Source of the DNA: Melieria omissa
Lineage: Eukaryota > Arthropoda > Insecta > Diptera > Ulidiidae
DNA length: 64,000 bases
Direction: 5' to 3'
NCBI GenBank assembly: GCA_963971225.1
Contig: OZ020267.1
Location: forward strand, 3,224,001 to 3,288,000
Shown: piece after piece, positions 10,417-23,800 of the stretch
Position numbering within the stretch: the stretch's first letter is position 1
How the letters are laid out: each line of letters opens with the position of its first letter
Program-made: the position numbers and the translations under genes
The notes under the pieces: generated by a model
What the model was told of the DNA's origin: nothing
The model's input: the letters and a program-made list of their open reading frames with translations, nothing else
The model's database searches: none

Positions 10417-10635
10417 CACTAGAATGCCCGAGGGAGTCATTTTGACTCCATTGAGGTCTTTTATTTTTTAAATTATTCAAAACACTATACGTACCAGAAT
10501 TACACTGTAATTTAATTTCAACAGCAAAAGCCACTGACAATAACTGTACAGTAGTTATGAATTCAAACAAGGCAATTATTAACACTAGAATGCCCGAAAA
10601 TCTGACATACCTAAAATGCCTCGGGCATTCTAGTG
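10417..10635. mobile_element. TTAA-type MITE (piggyBac-like), CACTAGAATGCCCG family
   Basis: TTAA at 10413 is followed by CACTAGAATGCCCGAGG, and the far end reads CCTCGGGCATTCTAGTG followed by TTAA at 10636, perfect 17-bp inverted termini. A second left terminus preceded by TTAA lies inside at 10579, so the last 53 bp form a small hairpin of their own. Insertion at TTAA with duplication of that tetranucleotide is the piggyBac hallmark. There is no coding capacity. A GAGTCATTTTGACTCC palindrome sits just inside the left end. Confidence 0.75.
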
Positions 10636-10639
10636 TTAA

Positions 10640-10879
10640 CACGTTCTACCCGGCGTGGACCACTGGTGGTCCACGGGCACTGCTCTTTTCTGGCGGCGCG
10701 GACCACTGGTGGTCCACAAATGTTTATAATTTTATTTCAAAAACCATAATGGAAAGAGACATAGTGCTAATATAAAATACAGTGCGATGCGCAGTAAAAA
10801 AGTGCCGCTATACGAACAACTTGTCATCTAGTGCGCGCAATGCGTAGAAACATCGATAAAACGCGCCGGGTAGAACGTG
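10640..10879. mobile_element. TTAA-type MITE (piggyBac-like), CACGTTCTACCCGGCG family, copy 1
   Basis: Bounded by TTAA (10636-10639 and 10880-10883), with termini CACGTTCTACCCGGCG and CGCCGGGTAGAACGTG. Just inside the left end the palindrome GACCACTGGTGGTCCAC occurs twice. It shares the TTAA at 10636 with the preceding MITE, so one inserted exactly into the target duplication of the other. A second copy lies at 52356-52630. Non-coding. Confidence 0.82.
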
Positions 10880-10883
10880 TTAA

Positions 10884-12513
10884 GTCTAAGATTTTATTAA
10901 TTAGTTTCAAACTAATATAATATATCATAAAAGTAAATGAAAATGCAGCTATAAAAACTTTTGAACTCTGATTAAAACAATAACTAGCAGCAACAAATTT
11001 AGAAATGTTGCATATAAAATTTGTAAGCACGACTACAATAGTTTCAGAAAAAACTTTCTTTTGCAAATTTAACCACTTACAACAACACTAAAGAGTAAAG
11101 CAGATTTTACATAATAAATAAATAAGAATAAATAAAAATTTACATAAATAAATTAACAAATCTACATTGTTGCAATCATAAAAAAGTATTTAAATTAAAA
11201 TTTAAGAAAATGCTGAACAAAAGTAAAAGTAGATATTTAGAATCTGAATCATTGAATCATTTAAAAAATTTATTGTAAACGGTAATAACTCATGAAGAGA
11301 TTTGACTGTTTTTAATTTAAAGAAGCAACTGTCCACATCATTTCAAAATTTTTTTTAGCAACTTTTTGTGCATTATAGAAAAAAAAATTTTATCTTTGTG
11401 ATTCCTTACGATTTAAATTCTGAGTGCTACCAATTTTCTGTTGAGTTGTAGTAGTAAGTTAGCTGTTAATAGTAAGAATTAATAGCAAGAAGGAAAAAAA
11501 AGGAAAATTCTCACTTTCATATTTTGAAAAAATAGTCTTAATTTTTTTTACATAACTTTTTACAAAGTCAATTTTTCTAGAATACGTAAGTCAGTCAGAA
11601 GTCAGTTTCATTGAGCCGCGAGGGCATTGAATATCGCGGAAACATAACGACTCTAGGTTCGAGACAAATGCAAATATGGGCTTTTTGGCGGCTGCTCAGC
11701 CAACGGCAAATGGCAAATCATTACAAATAAGATTGCCTATGAAAAAGCTTGTTCGAAGTTGGCATAGAATGCAGGTTCCTTCCATTTGTGTCTGAGTGCA
11801 AGTTCAGGTGCACAGCATAGAAATTAGTTGCGCCCAAGGGACAATTTTTTTTAAGACAATTCGATAACTAAATGAAGTAGTCGACATTTTTTTTAAGTTC
11901 TGCTTAAAACAGTTTGCCAGTTTGATATACACAAGAAGGCACAGAAAGCTATGACATTGGCAACTGACGGGCCCTAGAGTGCACTCTATACGTAACGTAT
12001 CTGGTACGATAACACTTAACACATACTTACATTTGGTTGGGGTAAGTACGAGTAGCTGTCTAAACTCTGGTATAGCTGAACATTTAGTTGAAATTCTCAT
12101 TTTGATTTACGGAAACTGCTTAGACTTAGTAATTAATATGATGATTAATATGAGGATCGTAGGTTCGTCTTCCTTGTCACCAAATATGCCAAATATGAGA
12201 GAAAAACTGTTTGGAGGCTCTTTTCTCAGTCAGAAATTACAACCATCTGAGAGTGAAAACGAATACGTATGAGAAACCTTCCAAATTGGTGTTCGGCATC
12301 GGCATGATTCTATTAGTCCTTAGTTAATTCTTCTATTAGTCCGTCATCGGGTTTTCGCACAACTTGTCTACTAAAGAGCTGCAATTGTGCATTTGAAAGC
12401 TGTTTCAAGACACTCTCTCTCTTTGCACGGCACTGCACTGCACTTGCTCAGTGCAAACAGATCGAATCAGAGCTGCCAGCAAAGAGAAGCAAAACATGTG
12501 TGTGCATGACATA
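10884..12513. other. AT-rich intergenic region, no gene seen
   Basis: No coding region, no RNA gene and no repeat with recognisable ends. AT-rich to about 11600, then more mixed sequence with scattered initiator-like TCAGT motifs. A CT-rich stretch at about 12411-12425. Confidence 0.3.
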
Positions 12514-13454
12514 CATTGTGACCGAAAAGTTTCCGGAAATTCTCATTTAAAATTCGCGCGCTGTATATTTTTCGATATTTTAAGTTTCTGTAGGTGGTAG
12601 CACTGTCCTTAATTACTATGCCAAAAATGAGCGCGATCTGTCAGACAGTTTGTTTACGGCAGCTGTTGAAACCAGTTCATCTCAGTGCGTTGCGATTTTG
12701 TTGAGAATTTTCTTCAAAATGAGTACCGTGAACAGGTATCTTTGGACGTGCTTGATCGTGCCAATTCCGATCCAAATTTCATGGAACGCATCATAACTGG
12801 TGACGAGACATGGGTCTACGAGTACGACATGCAAACAAGCCAACAATCATCGGAATGCAGAGGAAAAGACGAGCCGAAGCCGAAAAAACCACGCCAAAGT
12901 CGCTCGAAAATCAAGGTAATGCTGATTGTTTTCTTCGATATTCGTGGTGTGGTGCATCATGAATTCGTCCCTGATGGACAAACAGTCGGTAAAGACTATT
13001 ATTTGACTGCTTTAAGACGTTTGCGTGAAAATATCCGCCGTAAACGGCCTCAATTGTGGAAGGATAATTCATGGATTTTTCAAGACGATAATGCTCCCTC
13101 GCACCGAGCCAACATTATCAACGATTTTAAGGCCAAACATTCAATAAATACCATCGAACAGCCACCGTATTCACCTGATCTTGCACCGTGTGACTTTTTC
13201 CTGTTTCCCAAACTCAAATTACCACTCAGAGGAACGCGTTTGAATCCATAGAAGACGTAAAACAGACTTCGCAGAGGGATTTCAAAGCCATACCGGAAAG
13301 CGCCTATAAAAAATGTTTTGATTATTGGAAGAAAAGTTGGCATATGTGTATCGCTTCTAATGGAGCATATTTTGAAGGAGATAAAATAAATATTGATGAA
13401 GATTAAGAATTTTGCGTTTTATTTAAAATTTCCGGAAACTTTTCGGTCACAAGG
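12514..13454 (+). mobile_element. Mariner element, internally deleted (DD34D)
   Basis: Terminal inverted repeats CATTGTGACCGAAAAGTTTC (left) and the near complement ending CTTTTCGGTCACAAGG (right) are flanked by TA at 12512 and 13455. The element is 941 bp, against about 1.3 kb for complete mariners. The missing part is the sequence for the N-terminal DNA-binding region of the transposase. Confidence 0.9.
12685..13405 (+). pseudogene. Mariner transposase remnant
   Basis: The frame at 12685-13251 has all three catalytic positions: Asp in GDETWVYEYD, Asp in FQDDNAPSHRA and Asp in [13 protein letters not shown], the last two separated by 34 residues (DD34D). The N-terminal helix-turn-helix domain is missing. 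After GTRLNP the frame breaks; the rest of the C terminus continues in another frame to about 13405 (AIPESAYKKCFDYWKK, then NGAYFEGDKINIDED). One frameshift plus the N-terminal deletion make it inactive. Confidence 0.88.
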
Positions 13455-13456
13455 TA

Positions 13457-14501
13457 TACATAGTGTAGTACATAATAGTACTCGTTTACGCACACAATGG
13501 AAGGGATCATACCATGGACTAACGCCGTTTTGAATTTGAAATTAAAGTGCAACCGAGTGTAACTTACTCATACATTTATCCTTGTAGTGAAACACTAACT
13601 TATTAACAATTTAAATTAAGATTTATTTATTCAATAATTTATGGTAAAACATACATTTGCATTATCATTAGGGACTAGTTTGTTTTAAAATGCTGCCTGC
13701 GACTTATCGACACATAAACATGACACATGAAAAGTGCGTGCAATTGAAGTTTTGCCCTCTAATGCTCAGTGAACATGCTACGCGTTTAATCTACAGAATG
13801 CTAGATTTCACTATTTGCATTTGCACACACACACTCACACACACACACAACGCATTCGCTTCGATTTTCTTGGCAAAGGATACGAGCTCGCAACTTTACT
13901 CGGGTGTGAGTGTGTAGTTGTGTTTGTTTGAGTGTATGTGTGTTTGTGTGTTTGGGAATTCTATATTTTGATTGGTTGAAACACTTGTACATGTACTACA
14001 GAAATTGCTCTATCTTCTGATTAACCCTGAGTTTGTATGTACTTCAATAAGTCGGCTATTTCTGTATGCATACAAGTAGCTACATATGTGTACGTAAGCA
14101 GATTTACATAAGATTTATCTAGACGATACTAAGCTATAGTGCAGTGCTATGCTCATGCAACGCGACATGGCGACACGTGTCGCCGTTGCCTCTGTAAAAA
14201 TGGCACATTTTCACGCTTCTTCTACGGTTACGCCTACTTTGCATGTTATCGTATATCGATTTTTGATTTTTGTACAAATTACGGTAGATTTAATTTAATA
14301 AGTAGTTCGTACAATACGTTGTTGTACAGCTTTAGTCACACACAAGACGCACGCGGCTGCATGCGCTCAAAATGTTATCACAGCCAAATGAGCAATGCTA
14401 CTCGGGCATTTCGTACAGTTACAACACATGCTTCGGTCATTTGGCAAGAATTTACAAGCGGCGTCTTCCGCATCCGCATCCGCAAACGGATTCGTAGGCG
14501 G
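13457..14501. other. labial 3' flank with CA/GT microsatellites
   Basis: The region downstream of the labial stop codon (minus strand), so it should include its 3' UTR. Minus-strand AATAAA occurrences near 13620-13632 are possible poly(A) signals. CA-rich tracts at 13824-13850 and GT-rich tracts at 13903-13951 form imperfect complementary microsatellites. No other gene seen. Confidence 0.4.
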
Positions 14502-14858
14502 TTAGTTCGATTCGCGGCTGTTATCGCTGTGCGCGGCCAAATTGCAGTCTCCCACCAATGGATTGCCACCGTTGTTGTTATTGTTGCTGTTTGTGTTGTG
14601 GTTGCCGCCGTTGACGGAACCGTCTGCTGTTGCAATGTTGCCCTGATTGCTGCCGCTGCCGTTGTTGTTGTTGTTATTGCCGCCACTCGCACTGCTGTTG
14701 GCTGTGCCCTGGGCGGCGGCCGCACTGGATCCGGTTACCGGTGACGCTGCGGCCGTTGTCGTTGCAACCGCGTGCTGCGTCAGTATGTCGGCCGGTATGA
14801 GGCCCTCCTTGACGCGCTTCTTCTGCTTCATGCGACGGTTCTGAAACCAGATTTTCAC
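14502..14858 (-). CDS. lab: labial exon 3 (homeodomain helix 3 and C terminus)
   Basis: The acceptor TGTTTTCAG precedes 14858. The exon starts [20 protein letters not shown], the recognition helix with Asn51, followed by the Labial-specific IPADILTQH. The remaining C terminus is low complexity (Ala, Asn, Gly) and ends DNSRESN before TAA at 14504-14502. Confidence 0.95.
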   Translation of the reverse strand: MKIWFQNRRMKQKKRVKEGLIPADILTQHAVATTTAAASPVTGSSAAAAQGTANSSASGGNNNNNNGSGSNQGNIATADGSVNGGNHNTNSNNNNNGGNPLVGDCNLAAHSDNSRESN

Positions 14859-17800
14859 CTGAAAACAAATGACAACAACATCAGAATTCGGTAGCTCTCA
14901 CGTTCGCTTACAACAAAATGCACACAGGCGTGTGCGCGCGTATCAATTGCGGCAAATTTAATTGAAATTGAGCCAACACTCACCTGCGTCTCGTTCAACT
15001 GCAACGTGTTGGCGATCTCGATTCGTCGCGCGCGTGTCAAGTAGCGATTGAAGTGAAACTCCTTCTCCAGTTCCGTCAGCTGTTTGTTCGTGAAGTTGGT
15101 GCGGCCCGAGTTGTTGGTCGCGTTCAGGCTGCAACTGCTCATTGGGCCGCCCATGCCTAGGCCAGCGCCCGCCAGACCCGGGCTGCTGCCGTTGCCGGCC
15201 AGCAGCAGAGCGCTCTGCGGCTGGTGGCCGGCCAGGCCGCCGCGGCAGATGTCAAGCTGCTGCCCATTGAGCTGGTAATCATGTATTGTGGCAGGTAGTT
15301 TCGGCGCTGCAAAGACACAGACAGAGAGCAGGCGAAGCGGTGAGGAGCATGTTTGCTAGTTTTGTGGTTTTAAGTGATTTTCAGTGATGATCGCTGTCAA
15401 AGTTAATCAGCGCGGCTACGTTTCTCTACATTTCCCACTCTGCACTCTTGTGCCTCCGCCGAGAGGTGTTTGTGTTTTTAGCAACATTTATGAATACTGG
15501 GATTCGTCGGATCGTGCTGCGGGGGAAACAAAGAACGTCGGCTGGTGGCAGGTACATGAGCACAGCACACCGCACCGTGGCCACGGCTCTTCGCTCAGAC
15601 ATGAGTTTGCATTTCAGCCATAATTTGACGTGCGCCCCGTGGACTCTAAGCTGACGATGATGAAAATAATATATCGTTTCCATAGAAGGATTTAATGGGA
15701 TTATGTGAGTTTGTTTGGAAATATCTGTTGTTCGGCGGATAAGGTGGGCAACTTTGAAATTGAAACGTAATGTGGGTGTTCTCGGATAATTGTGGTTCCC
15801 GAAATGGAAAGGCAAAACAACCAGGTTCATTGATTGCGACCGTGTGACTTGTGCAGGCAACACGTGGACATTGGCAATTTTCAAATTGCTCTTTAACCGA
15901 CCTCAAGTTTTAGCTAATTTTTGAATACACATACATACAAACATACACACGTATTTTAAATAAATTAATTACTATAAATTAATAAATGCAATTAAATTAA
16001 CTACCTAACCAAATGTCAATTGTGTCCCACTGAGTCATTCTTACTTAGCGGCTTTCGATTGCAATTATGATAACGTATCAGTGTTAAATCACATAAATTT
16101 TCCACTCTGAGATATTTTAACAGCCGATAAGCCATGCGATATTTCTGGATTGCGCGCCAATTTCATAATTTGCTGTTAAATCCAAGCAACAAACACCAAA
16201 TCAATCAAGAAGTCACATTCGCCATTCGAGTGCGAGCGTTTATGATTTATAGCGATAAGCATGGGCACTGCTTTTACAACAATGCATTTTTCCAGCACTC
16301 GTACGAGTGTCCTCGAGATGTTGAAAATGTCGCCCACTTCATTAATAACTTAATTGCCTAAGCGCCAATTGAGCCGCTCTCATAGTTCCAATTGAAACGG
16401 CAACTGGCCGTTTTGCATGGTTAATGCTGGCGGCCAGCGCTGCGCTGTTAATTCGGACTGCGGAACACAGCTGTAAATTGCGAATTGTTTATAGAGCAAT
16501 TGAATTAATTTAATTTTAATTGAAAAATAAATTCACACTCTATTTACATTCGTATCGAACAACAAACACTGATGTGACAAGATTGTTGATTTTAACTTGG
16601 TGCAGCGACCAACTGTTACGGACTCTGGCGCAAATTTTGGCATTTATCAGTTTGCTACACCATCGAATATCCAACAATGAGCAGTGGCAACGTTTTAAAA
16701 ACGAATATGGCGCCAGCATAATCAAAATGCAAATATTGATAAGCAAACAAATTAAGTCAGTCAGTTGAGTTGTAAATAAAAATGTATAACGACTACTGCT
16801 GGTAGAGGTTGCAGAGGTTGTACGAGCGTACAATTAGTATATATGTATGTACGTATGTTCATATGTGCAGTGGTGTGTATTGTATAAGGAGTTCTAATAG
16901 AAGTGTAGGATGTAATTTAAAAATAAAATGCTTATTTATTGAGCGAGTGGTTTTATTTGTATTGCTTTGTAAAATAGACATGTTCCGACTAAATATGGAA
17001 TACTGACTGGCTCTGATCCTTTGTTCCCTTTTTCTTTTCTCAAAATTTTCGCTGACATGTTGTCAATGATGTGGCTCTATATAACCGATTACACATTTGA
17101 ATGGTTTATGGAAAATCGCACGGCGTTACATCTCACGGCGTTCACCTCTTCACCAGCAAATATACAGACCCAGGCGAAGAGGGCTCTCCTACGGATGACA
17201 TATAAATATCGGGACTGAGGGATTCCTGAGCCGTAAGAGGATTGATACTCTTACGAATCAATATCCTACAGAACCTACAGCCAAGTGGCAATCAAGGCTC
17301 TCAGATCCTACCATGTGTACTCGAAATTGGTGCTGGGGTGCCTTGAGAAGCTAAACAAACAAGGCCGTTACAACCAGGGCTGGGTACTTTGGGTTCCGGG
17401 CCACGCTGGCATTGAAGGAAACGAACGGGCCGACGAACTGGCAAGTAGGGGAGCTTCCACACCCTTTGTCGGCTCTGAACCCATTTGTGGTTTGGGAAAA
17501 GGAGCTTCTTCTATCCTAACGAGAAAGGACGAGATAACCAGAAGGAATCAATACTGGGAAAATCTACCAGTTCTAGAGGATTCCAAGATGGTTATCGGGT
17601 CCTACAATAGGAAAAAACTTGAGGAATGCATGACCCTATCAAAGAAAAAATCTAAGGATTATCACGGAAATGCTAACAGGGCATTGCAGATTGAATTATA
17701 ATTTAGCCAAACTAGAAATCAATACAATACAAGAAACAATACTGCAATACACATACTAGGAGAATGCCCTATGCTCATGCATAAAAGAAAGGAACACCTG

Positions 17801-20800
17801 GGGCCATCTTATACCAGGTACGGACGGGGTATCCAGAGGTCTAGAAAGTATACTAAAATCCCTCTTGGATACTGGACTCACTGATAGTCTTTGAAGTCCA
17901 AGAAGGAGGCACAATAGATCTACAGATCGCAGTGCATCATCCCCATCAATAATAATAATAATACATCGCACGTTCTTGGTGGCCAGTTGACATCGGATTT
18001 TCGAGAGACAATTCCGTTTTGAAATCGATACTTTGTTAATTTGTGTAGCGTTTTATTTTTTGAATCGAAGCAATGTTATATGTTATGCTTAGCAAGTTTT
18101 GAAATAATTAGCTCAAAAATAATGTAAAAAAATTAAAAATATAAACAGTTTCAAGCATCTTCACTTGCAATCTATTAAATGAGCCAAGGTCAGAACACTC
18201 TATTTTGTTTCCTCTTTCCATATATGTAATACTTCTATATTGGCAGCAACCTATCTTCACAATGTGTTTTCATTCGGAAATCAAAGGGAGACAAGCGATG
18301 AGACAGAAAACACGAAATTTTGTGAATGTATTTCTATGCGTGTATACATGAGCACTTCTACACATGAACAACTGTCAAACTGCTCCAGGGGCGGTTGAAG
18401 AAATTTCAGGTAATTTCGACAAATTTTTATTTTTTTCCAGTCAATTTTTTTTTCCGCCTGAACGCACCTGACTTTTTGCCACTTTTGACAGTAGTACAGG
18501 TACATTCGTTGGTACGCTTTCTCGCTCATATTTCACTATTTCTGTACTGTGATGCTGGCGAATGGCATAGGACCTCAACAAATCTTCTCTATCTAATACT
18601 ACTTCAGAGTCGTTATTTTCGTGGTGTCCTATGTGATGTTGACAGCAGCTACTTCGCGTTTAAATGACCTCCTTCCAATGTTTTTTGGGCCCTTGCGACA
18701 TGGAATCCATAGAAGTGGCTTTCTTGATGTCGTGTGATTTGACTATTTCCACTTTCTTCAGTATGCATTCTTCTTCGAATAACTGATGACGCTTGGTCGG
18801 AATATTCTGCCAATACTTGATGAGTACTTTTAGCGCATGAGAAACTATTAATTATGTGTGAGCCAATCCAGTCACCACTCACCGACACTCAAAAGCTATT
18901 AAAAATCAATCGAACTGATCTTCTTCATTATTATTTCTGTTCTTGATGATGTTGGCTAGAATTTTTTGAACAATTGAATTTGTTTGTTTGTCAGCATTTA
19001 TATTGAACTTCATTAGTATAAAGCGTGAGTTTTGATTATGGTTTTGAAAACAGTTAACAATATCTAAAAGCAATTTATTCACAATTAAATCAAACAACTT
19101 TGCCAAATGTAAACTCAACAGTGAAGCGCCCTAAAACAAACATCTGCGACACCTGCAAGAAAGGATACTTTTCAAAAGCTGTTGTTAGTGGTAGTGTTTT
19201 CGTTTTGTAAATTCAGTAAAATCGGCAACAATTACATTGAGCCGGCAGTTGTAATTAACAAGCGTTGTGATGTTATCAGGTTACGATTGCGTGGCTGCCA
19301 CCGCTGGCAATCAATATTTACTTTCCGCCGTCACTGTCACCTTGATGTGGTGCCATGGCGCTTAACTGACACGTCCCTCGTCGATTTTCACACCACCCCC
19401 GACCTGTCGGCGCAGTGCACCGGCGCACACTCGGAAAAGCGTTTGAAAATCGCCCGCGCCGCCACCTTCATCCCCCGCATCGAGGCCGTGCGGCCTTTTC
19501 AATGCGCGCGGCTGTGTGCGCTGTCTCCGCAATGAAGTGGAAGCGATCCCCGATAATTCTCTAAAACTCACATGCACATTACGGGCGTAGATATCGCTGG
19601 CGCCGGCCGCCAGCTACACTGCCGCCAACTGGCCGCGTCGCTTCTGACAAGAAGCGCTTGTGCGCGCGGGAAGGCGGACGGCGGCAGCGCACGAACAGGC
19701 GGCTGTAAGTGCGAGCAGCCCGGGCACTGATAACCGGCGACCGGAGAACGGCTCGCCGCGTACTGCAATGCAAACAGATTAGTGACTGCTGCCGCCGAGA
19801 ACGTTTTAATGGAAGAAGCTTTGGAGGCGCCTGTCCGCAGTCGCTTCCGCACTCGCGTCGGCACTCCTTCGGTGTTCACCGGTTTCGGTGTCGAAGCGCA
19901 CTTTGTGCAACCACAGCGGCAAGTTTGTTGCTTTTTGTTGCACGGTTTGCATTCGCGTGAGTAATCTGTATTTGCAGCCAATGTGCGTCGAGTGGTGCAA
20001 TATTTGCGGCTGCCACTGTAGGTCGCAGCGCGTAGTGGGCATAACAACAACAATAGCAACGACAACGGCAAACGTTAGCGCTGATCTGGCGTGTTTGCTC
20101 AATTGAAGTATTGTTGCTTCTTGAAGAAGGGATCATAAATTCATCATAGATTTGCTGTTTGTACACTGTGACAGTGGTTTTATTTATGACGCCCGATTGA
20201 TTTACCGTGGCCAGAACGTAGCGCGAGCACCGTCCGGACCAAGTCGGCCGCAATGGGAGGGTGAGGCATGAGGAGCGATATTAAGTCACTGGTATTAAGT
20301 TTTTAACATTTGATTGCATACAACAATAAATTGTTGAATTGTTATTTATTGGAGGTCGATGAGCAACAAAATCGAGCTTTGGGTTCAATGTGGACTTATC
20401 AAAAGCGGTTATTTTGCGCTAGACAGCTCGAGATTGTGGTAAATATGGACAACGAAAGTATGAAAGTATTGACGAACGTTACACATATTGTGTAATAATA
20501 TCAATAAATAGTCCTATCTTGTCCAAAAATGTTCATTATATTTGGAGCTGAGCATAAAATGCTTTAGTGAAGAAATAAATTGAACATTTCGAAGTAAAGT
20601 TTGCACAAACACAACAACAATGCATAAGTCATGAAATTATAATAACCAAGTATAGAGTAAAGCAATGGAACATGACCAATTTTACCAGGTTAGGGTCAGA
20701 AGAGATGCCATCAAATTCAGAGTCGGAGTTGACTCTTTTATAAAAGGATTTACTTCTTTGTAACACTTGTAATTTTGAGTTGTAGAACTTTTGATATATT

Positions 20801-23800
20801 TACACGAGCCTATAAATAAAGCTTTAAGTAATTCTAGAGAAAAGTTAAAAAGTGAATGTTTAATAAAAGTTCATTTCATTGAAGTGCAACTGTCATTAAA
20901 TACAAATAGCTACACACATTTTTCTAGTAGTATTAAAATTCAGTTTTAAATTCAAAACTCAACCTGCTAAGAGCGTTCATGTTTAATGATATGAATTAAA
21001 TATAAAAATTTTCTCCGATAATAAGAAAACAAAACCAAGAGTCACATGGAAAAAGCAACAGGAGCTTCAGTGTAAATTTAGCAATGTCCAGTCTCCTTGG
21101 TCCCAGTGCACTGTCAGCGCTTAATTAATGAATTGCACGTATGAGAATGTAACGTTAATGAAACGTCAGCAAGTGCAATTAAAATACGTTGAAAGTGCAC
21201 ACATACACAGAATACACGATTTTACACAAATCATAATGCTAATGCATTATAAGCATGAAATTTGTTTAAACTCAAAGGCAAACTTACAAGTTGAGCTGTG
21301 TTGTTGGATTTACTTTCATTCAGTTGCGTGTTGGATTAGGTGAGGTAACATTGAAAGTTTATCTGATTAAAGACTCTTTAAAAATTAGTATTTCTTGCCC
21401 TATTAATAATATAAGTATATCAAAGAGAGTCTGAATTTCTTTTAAGCGGAATAATGGTGAGCACTGTCTCGGGTGACGCCATTATTGCCATGCTTGACCT
21501 GCTTCCCCTGGATCTAAAAGTTCAAGAGGAAGCGATGAAAGCGACATGTCGGCTGTATTCCTATGGATACTGGCACGATAACAAGGGCTCGGGTCATAGA
21601 GAAATCTTTAAGAGGTTGTGAGCGCAATATCGGTTGCTGCTGGCCCCTAAGGATTGCCTAATACTAGTAATATTCTTTAGGAGAACTTTGAAGTGATGTT
21701 CCCAACGCGCGGCCAATGGGACAACCCAGAGGCCATGGTAGGGGATCTGACTGATATTTTCTTCACTGACGGATCCGACAAAGGTACTGGAGCTGAATGG
21801 CACCTCGACGAAAGTGTCAACTGCTACTACTCACTGGGTAGACGGGGCTTTCAGACGGAAATCTTCGCCGTTCTGAAGGTAGCGGAATGGATAATCGGGA
21901 GGAAATGGTTCGGAAACGTATAGGAGTCTGTAGTGACAATCAAGCTACACTTAAGGCCCTGGAGAACGCGCGTGTTACCTCTAAAACTGTCCAAGAATGA
22001 AAGATGAAGCTAAAATCAGTCGCGAGACGCAATAAACTCCAACTTATCTGAGTTCCGGGACACTGTGGTGTTCTAGGTAACGAAACTCTCGATGAACTGG
22101 CTAACTGTGGATCAGGGTACACCGATGAGATCAGAACCAATAATTGGCACCAGTCTAGCAGGAACCCTGGACTGGATCAAGTCCTGTGTAAATAACCTAC
22201 ATAGAGAATGTTGGTTTAGCTTGGAAGCTCTAAAACTGACAAGTGTTTTGTGAAAAGCCCGAACAGGAAAGCAGGAAACATCCTCCAGAAGCTGAGAAGG
22301 AAAGACCTCCGTCGAATGGTCGCGTTAATCACAGCACACAATCCATGGGCGGCGACACATGGCCAACATGGGTATCACCGAAGATTCGACTTGCACGTCT
22401 TGCCTGGAGGAGGTAGATAGTACAGAGCACTTTCTCTGTGCATGTCCTGCCTTCTCTAGAATGAAATTGCGCACGCTGGTTTCAGATGTTATGAGAATGG
22501 ACGAAGTTCATTCTCCGGGAAATTTGCACAGAAGAGCTCATAACCTTTTCTCCCTTCCCACCCACTTTCTCTTTTCTTTTTCCATTCTCATCTCCTCTAT
22601 CAACCTTTTTCCTGAGCCTTAAGTACAATGAACTATAAAGCCTGAATTCTTGAGGTAATGACCTCCCTTAGGTTATTTCCTCGGTTCCCCCCACATCCAT
22701 CCATCCATTCATCATGGTGAGATTTGTGTGGTCTTTCAATTCAAGAAAAAAGATCATTATTGACTATTTCAAAACCCCTTGAAGTAAACTATAGACAATC
22801 ATGGATCAGCTTTTACAATGCAATGCGATGTCAGTTCCATGATTTGTAATAACTTTAGTGCCAGCAAGAGCTTCGTAATGTCTATAATTTCTACTACAAG
22901 CACAATTTACTTCAACGAGACTATTTGGCATTGAAAACAAGTCCACTTTCTTTAGAACCAATGCAAGTGAAGGATTCATAAGAATGCACATGGATTAGTA
23001 TTTGTTCAGTAAAAATTCATGATATAAATAGTTAATATCAATTTATGTTTTATGTTTTAATTTGTTAATATCTAACTCAATTTTAATTACAAAGCATCAC
23101 TATTTTATTCAACCCGCATTTGAAGCACGGAAACTGTTTTTTGAAACAACAACTTCATTGTTTCACAAGGGGGTTTCAATACACCCGAACAAACACATCG
23201 GTTGCCTAATGACTGACCACTGCTGACGACCTTAGCTAACATTTCGCAATAAGCATCTATGGTTCAAATATTGACTCATGGCATATGGTCAATTTGATAT
23301 TTTATCGCAAGGCCATTTCGCATCCGTTGAAACTATGTTACTCGACTACTCGGCCGGACGCGGCGAAGGAAGCGCCGCACAAACGTCAAACTCGCTGTCA
23401 ACAACGAAAATTAACCCTTTGCCTTGCAATTAGTCAGTCGCACGGTGAGGGTGAGAGACAATTTAATGAAATTAGCTACTTATCCGCTGAGCTCGTTAGC
23501 AGAAGTCAGCACGTCGGCATAGCCCAACACGTATCTGCCACTAGACACCGCGCTGGCGGGCACATTGCGCGCTCGGACGTCGCTCCGAAAGACACATACA
23601 ATTTATATGAAATTCAATATAATGACTTGACGAAATCTCACTAATCCATTTACGCTGTCATTTTGTATTTTGTTGTTGTTCTCTTTTCGGATTTGTTTTG
23701 TTACTTTATTGGCTGTCTGTCGTTTGAACTTTCTACATGTCATCTTGCGTCCGTCGAAAAGAATCTCGTCTTGTACCGACCGGCAGAGCGTGTACGTACA

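Noticed and set aside
14139..14744. 201-codon plus-strand frame over labial exon 3
   Set aside because: It overlaps the Labial C terminus antisense, is a valine/alanine-rich product of Asn/Ala codon runs, and has no family features.
19568..20253. Several long overlapping frames in the GC-rich island of labial intron 1
   Set aside because: Frames on both strands are equally long, as expected where stop codons are rare in GC-rich DNA. None shows a domain, start context or splice partners.
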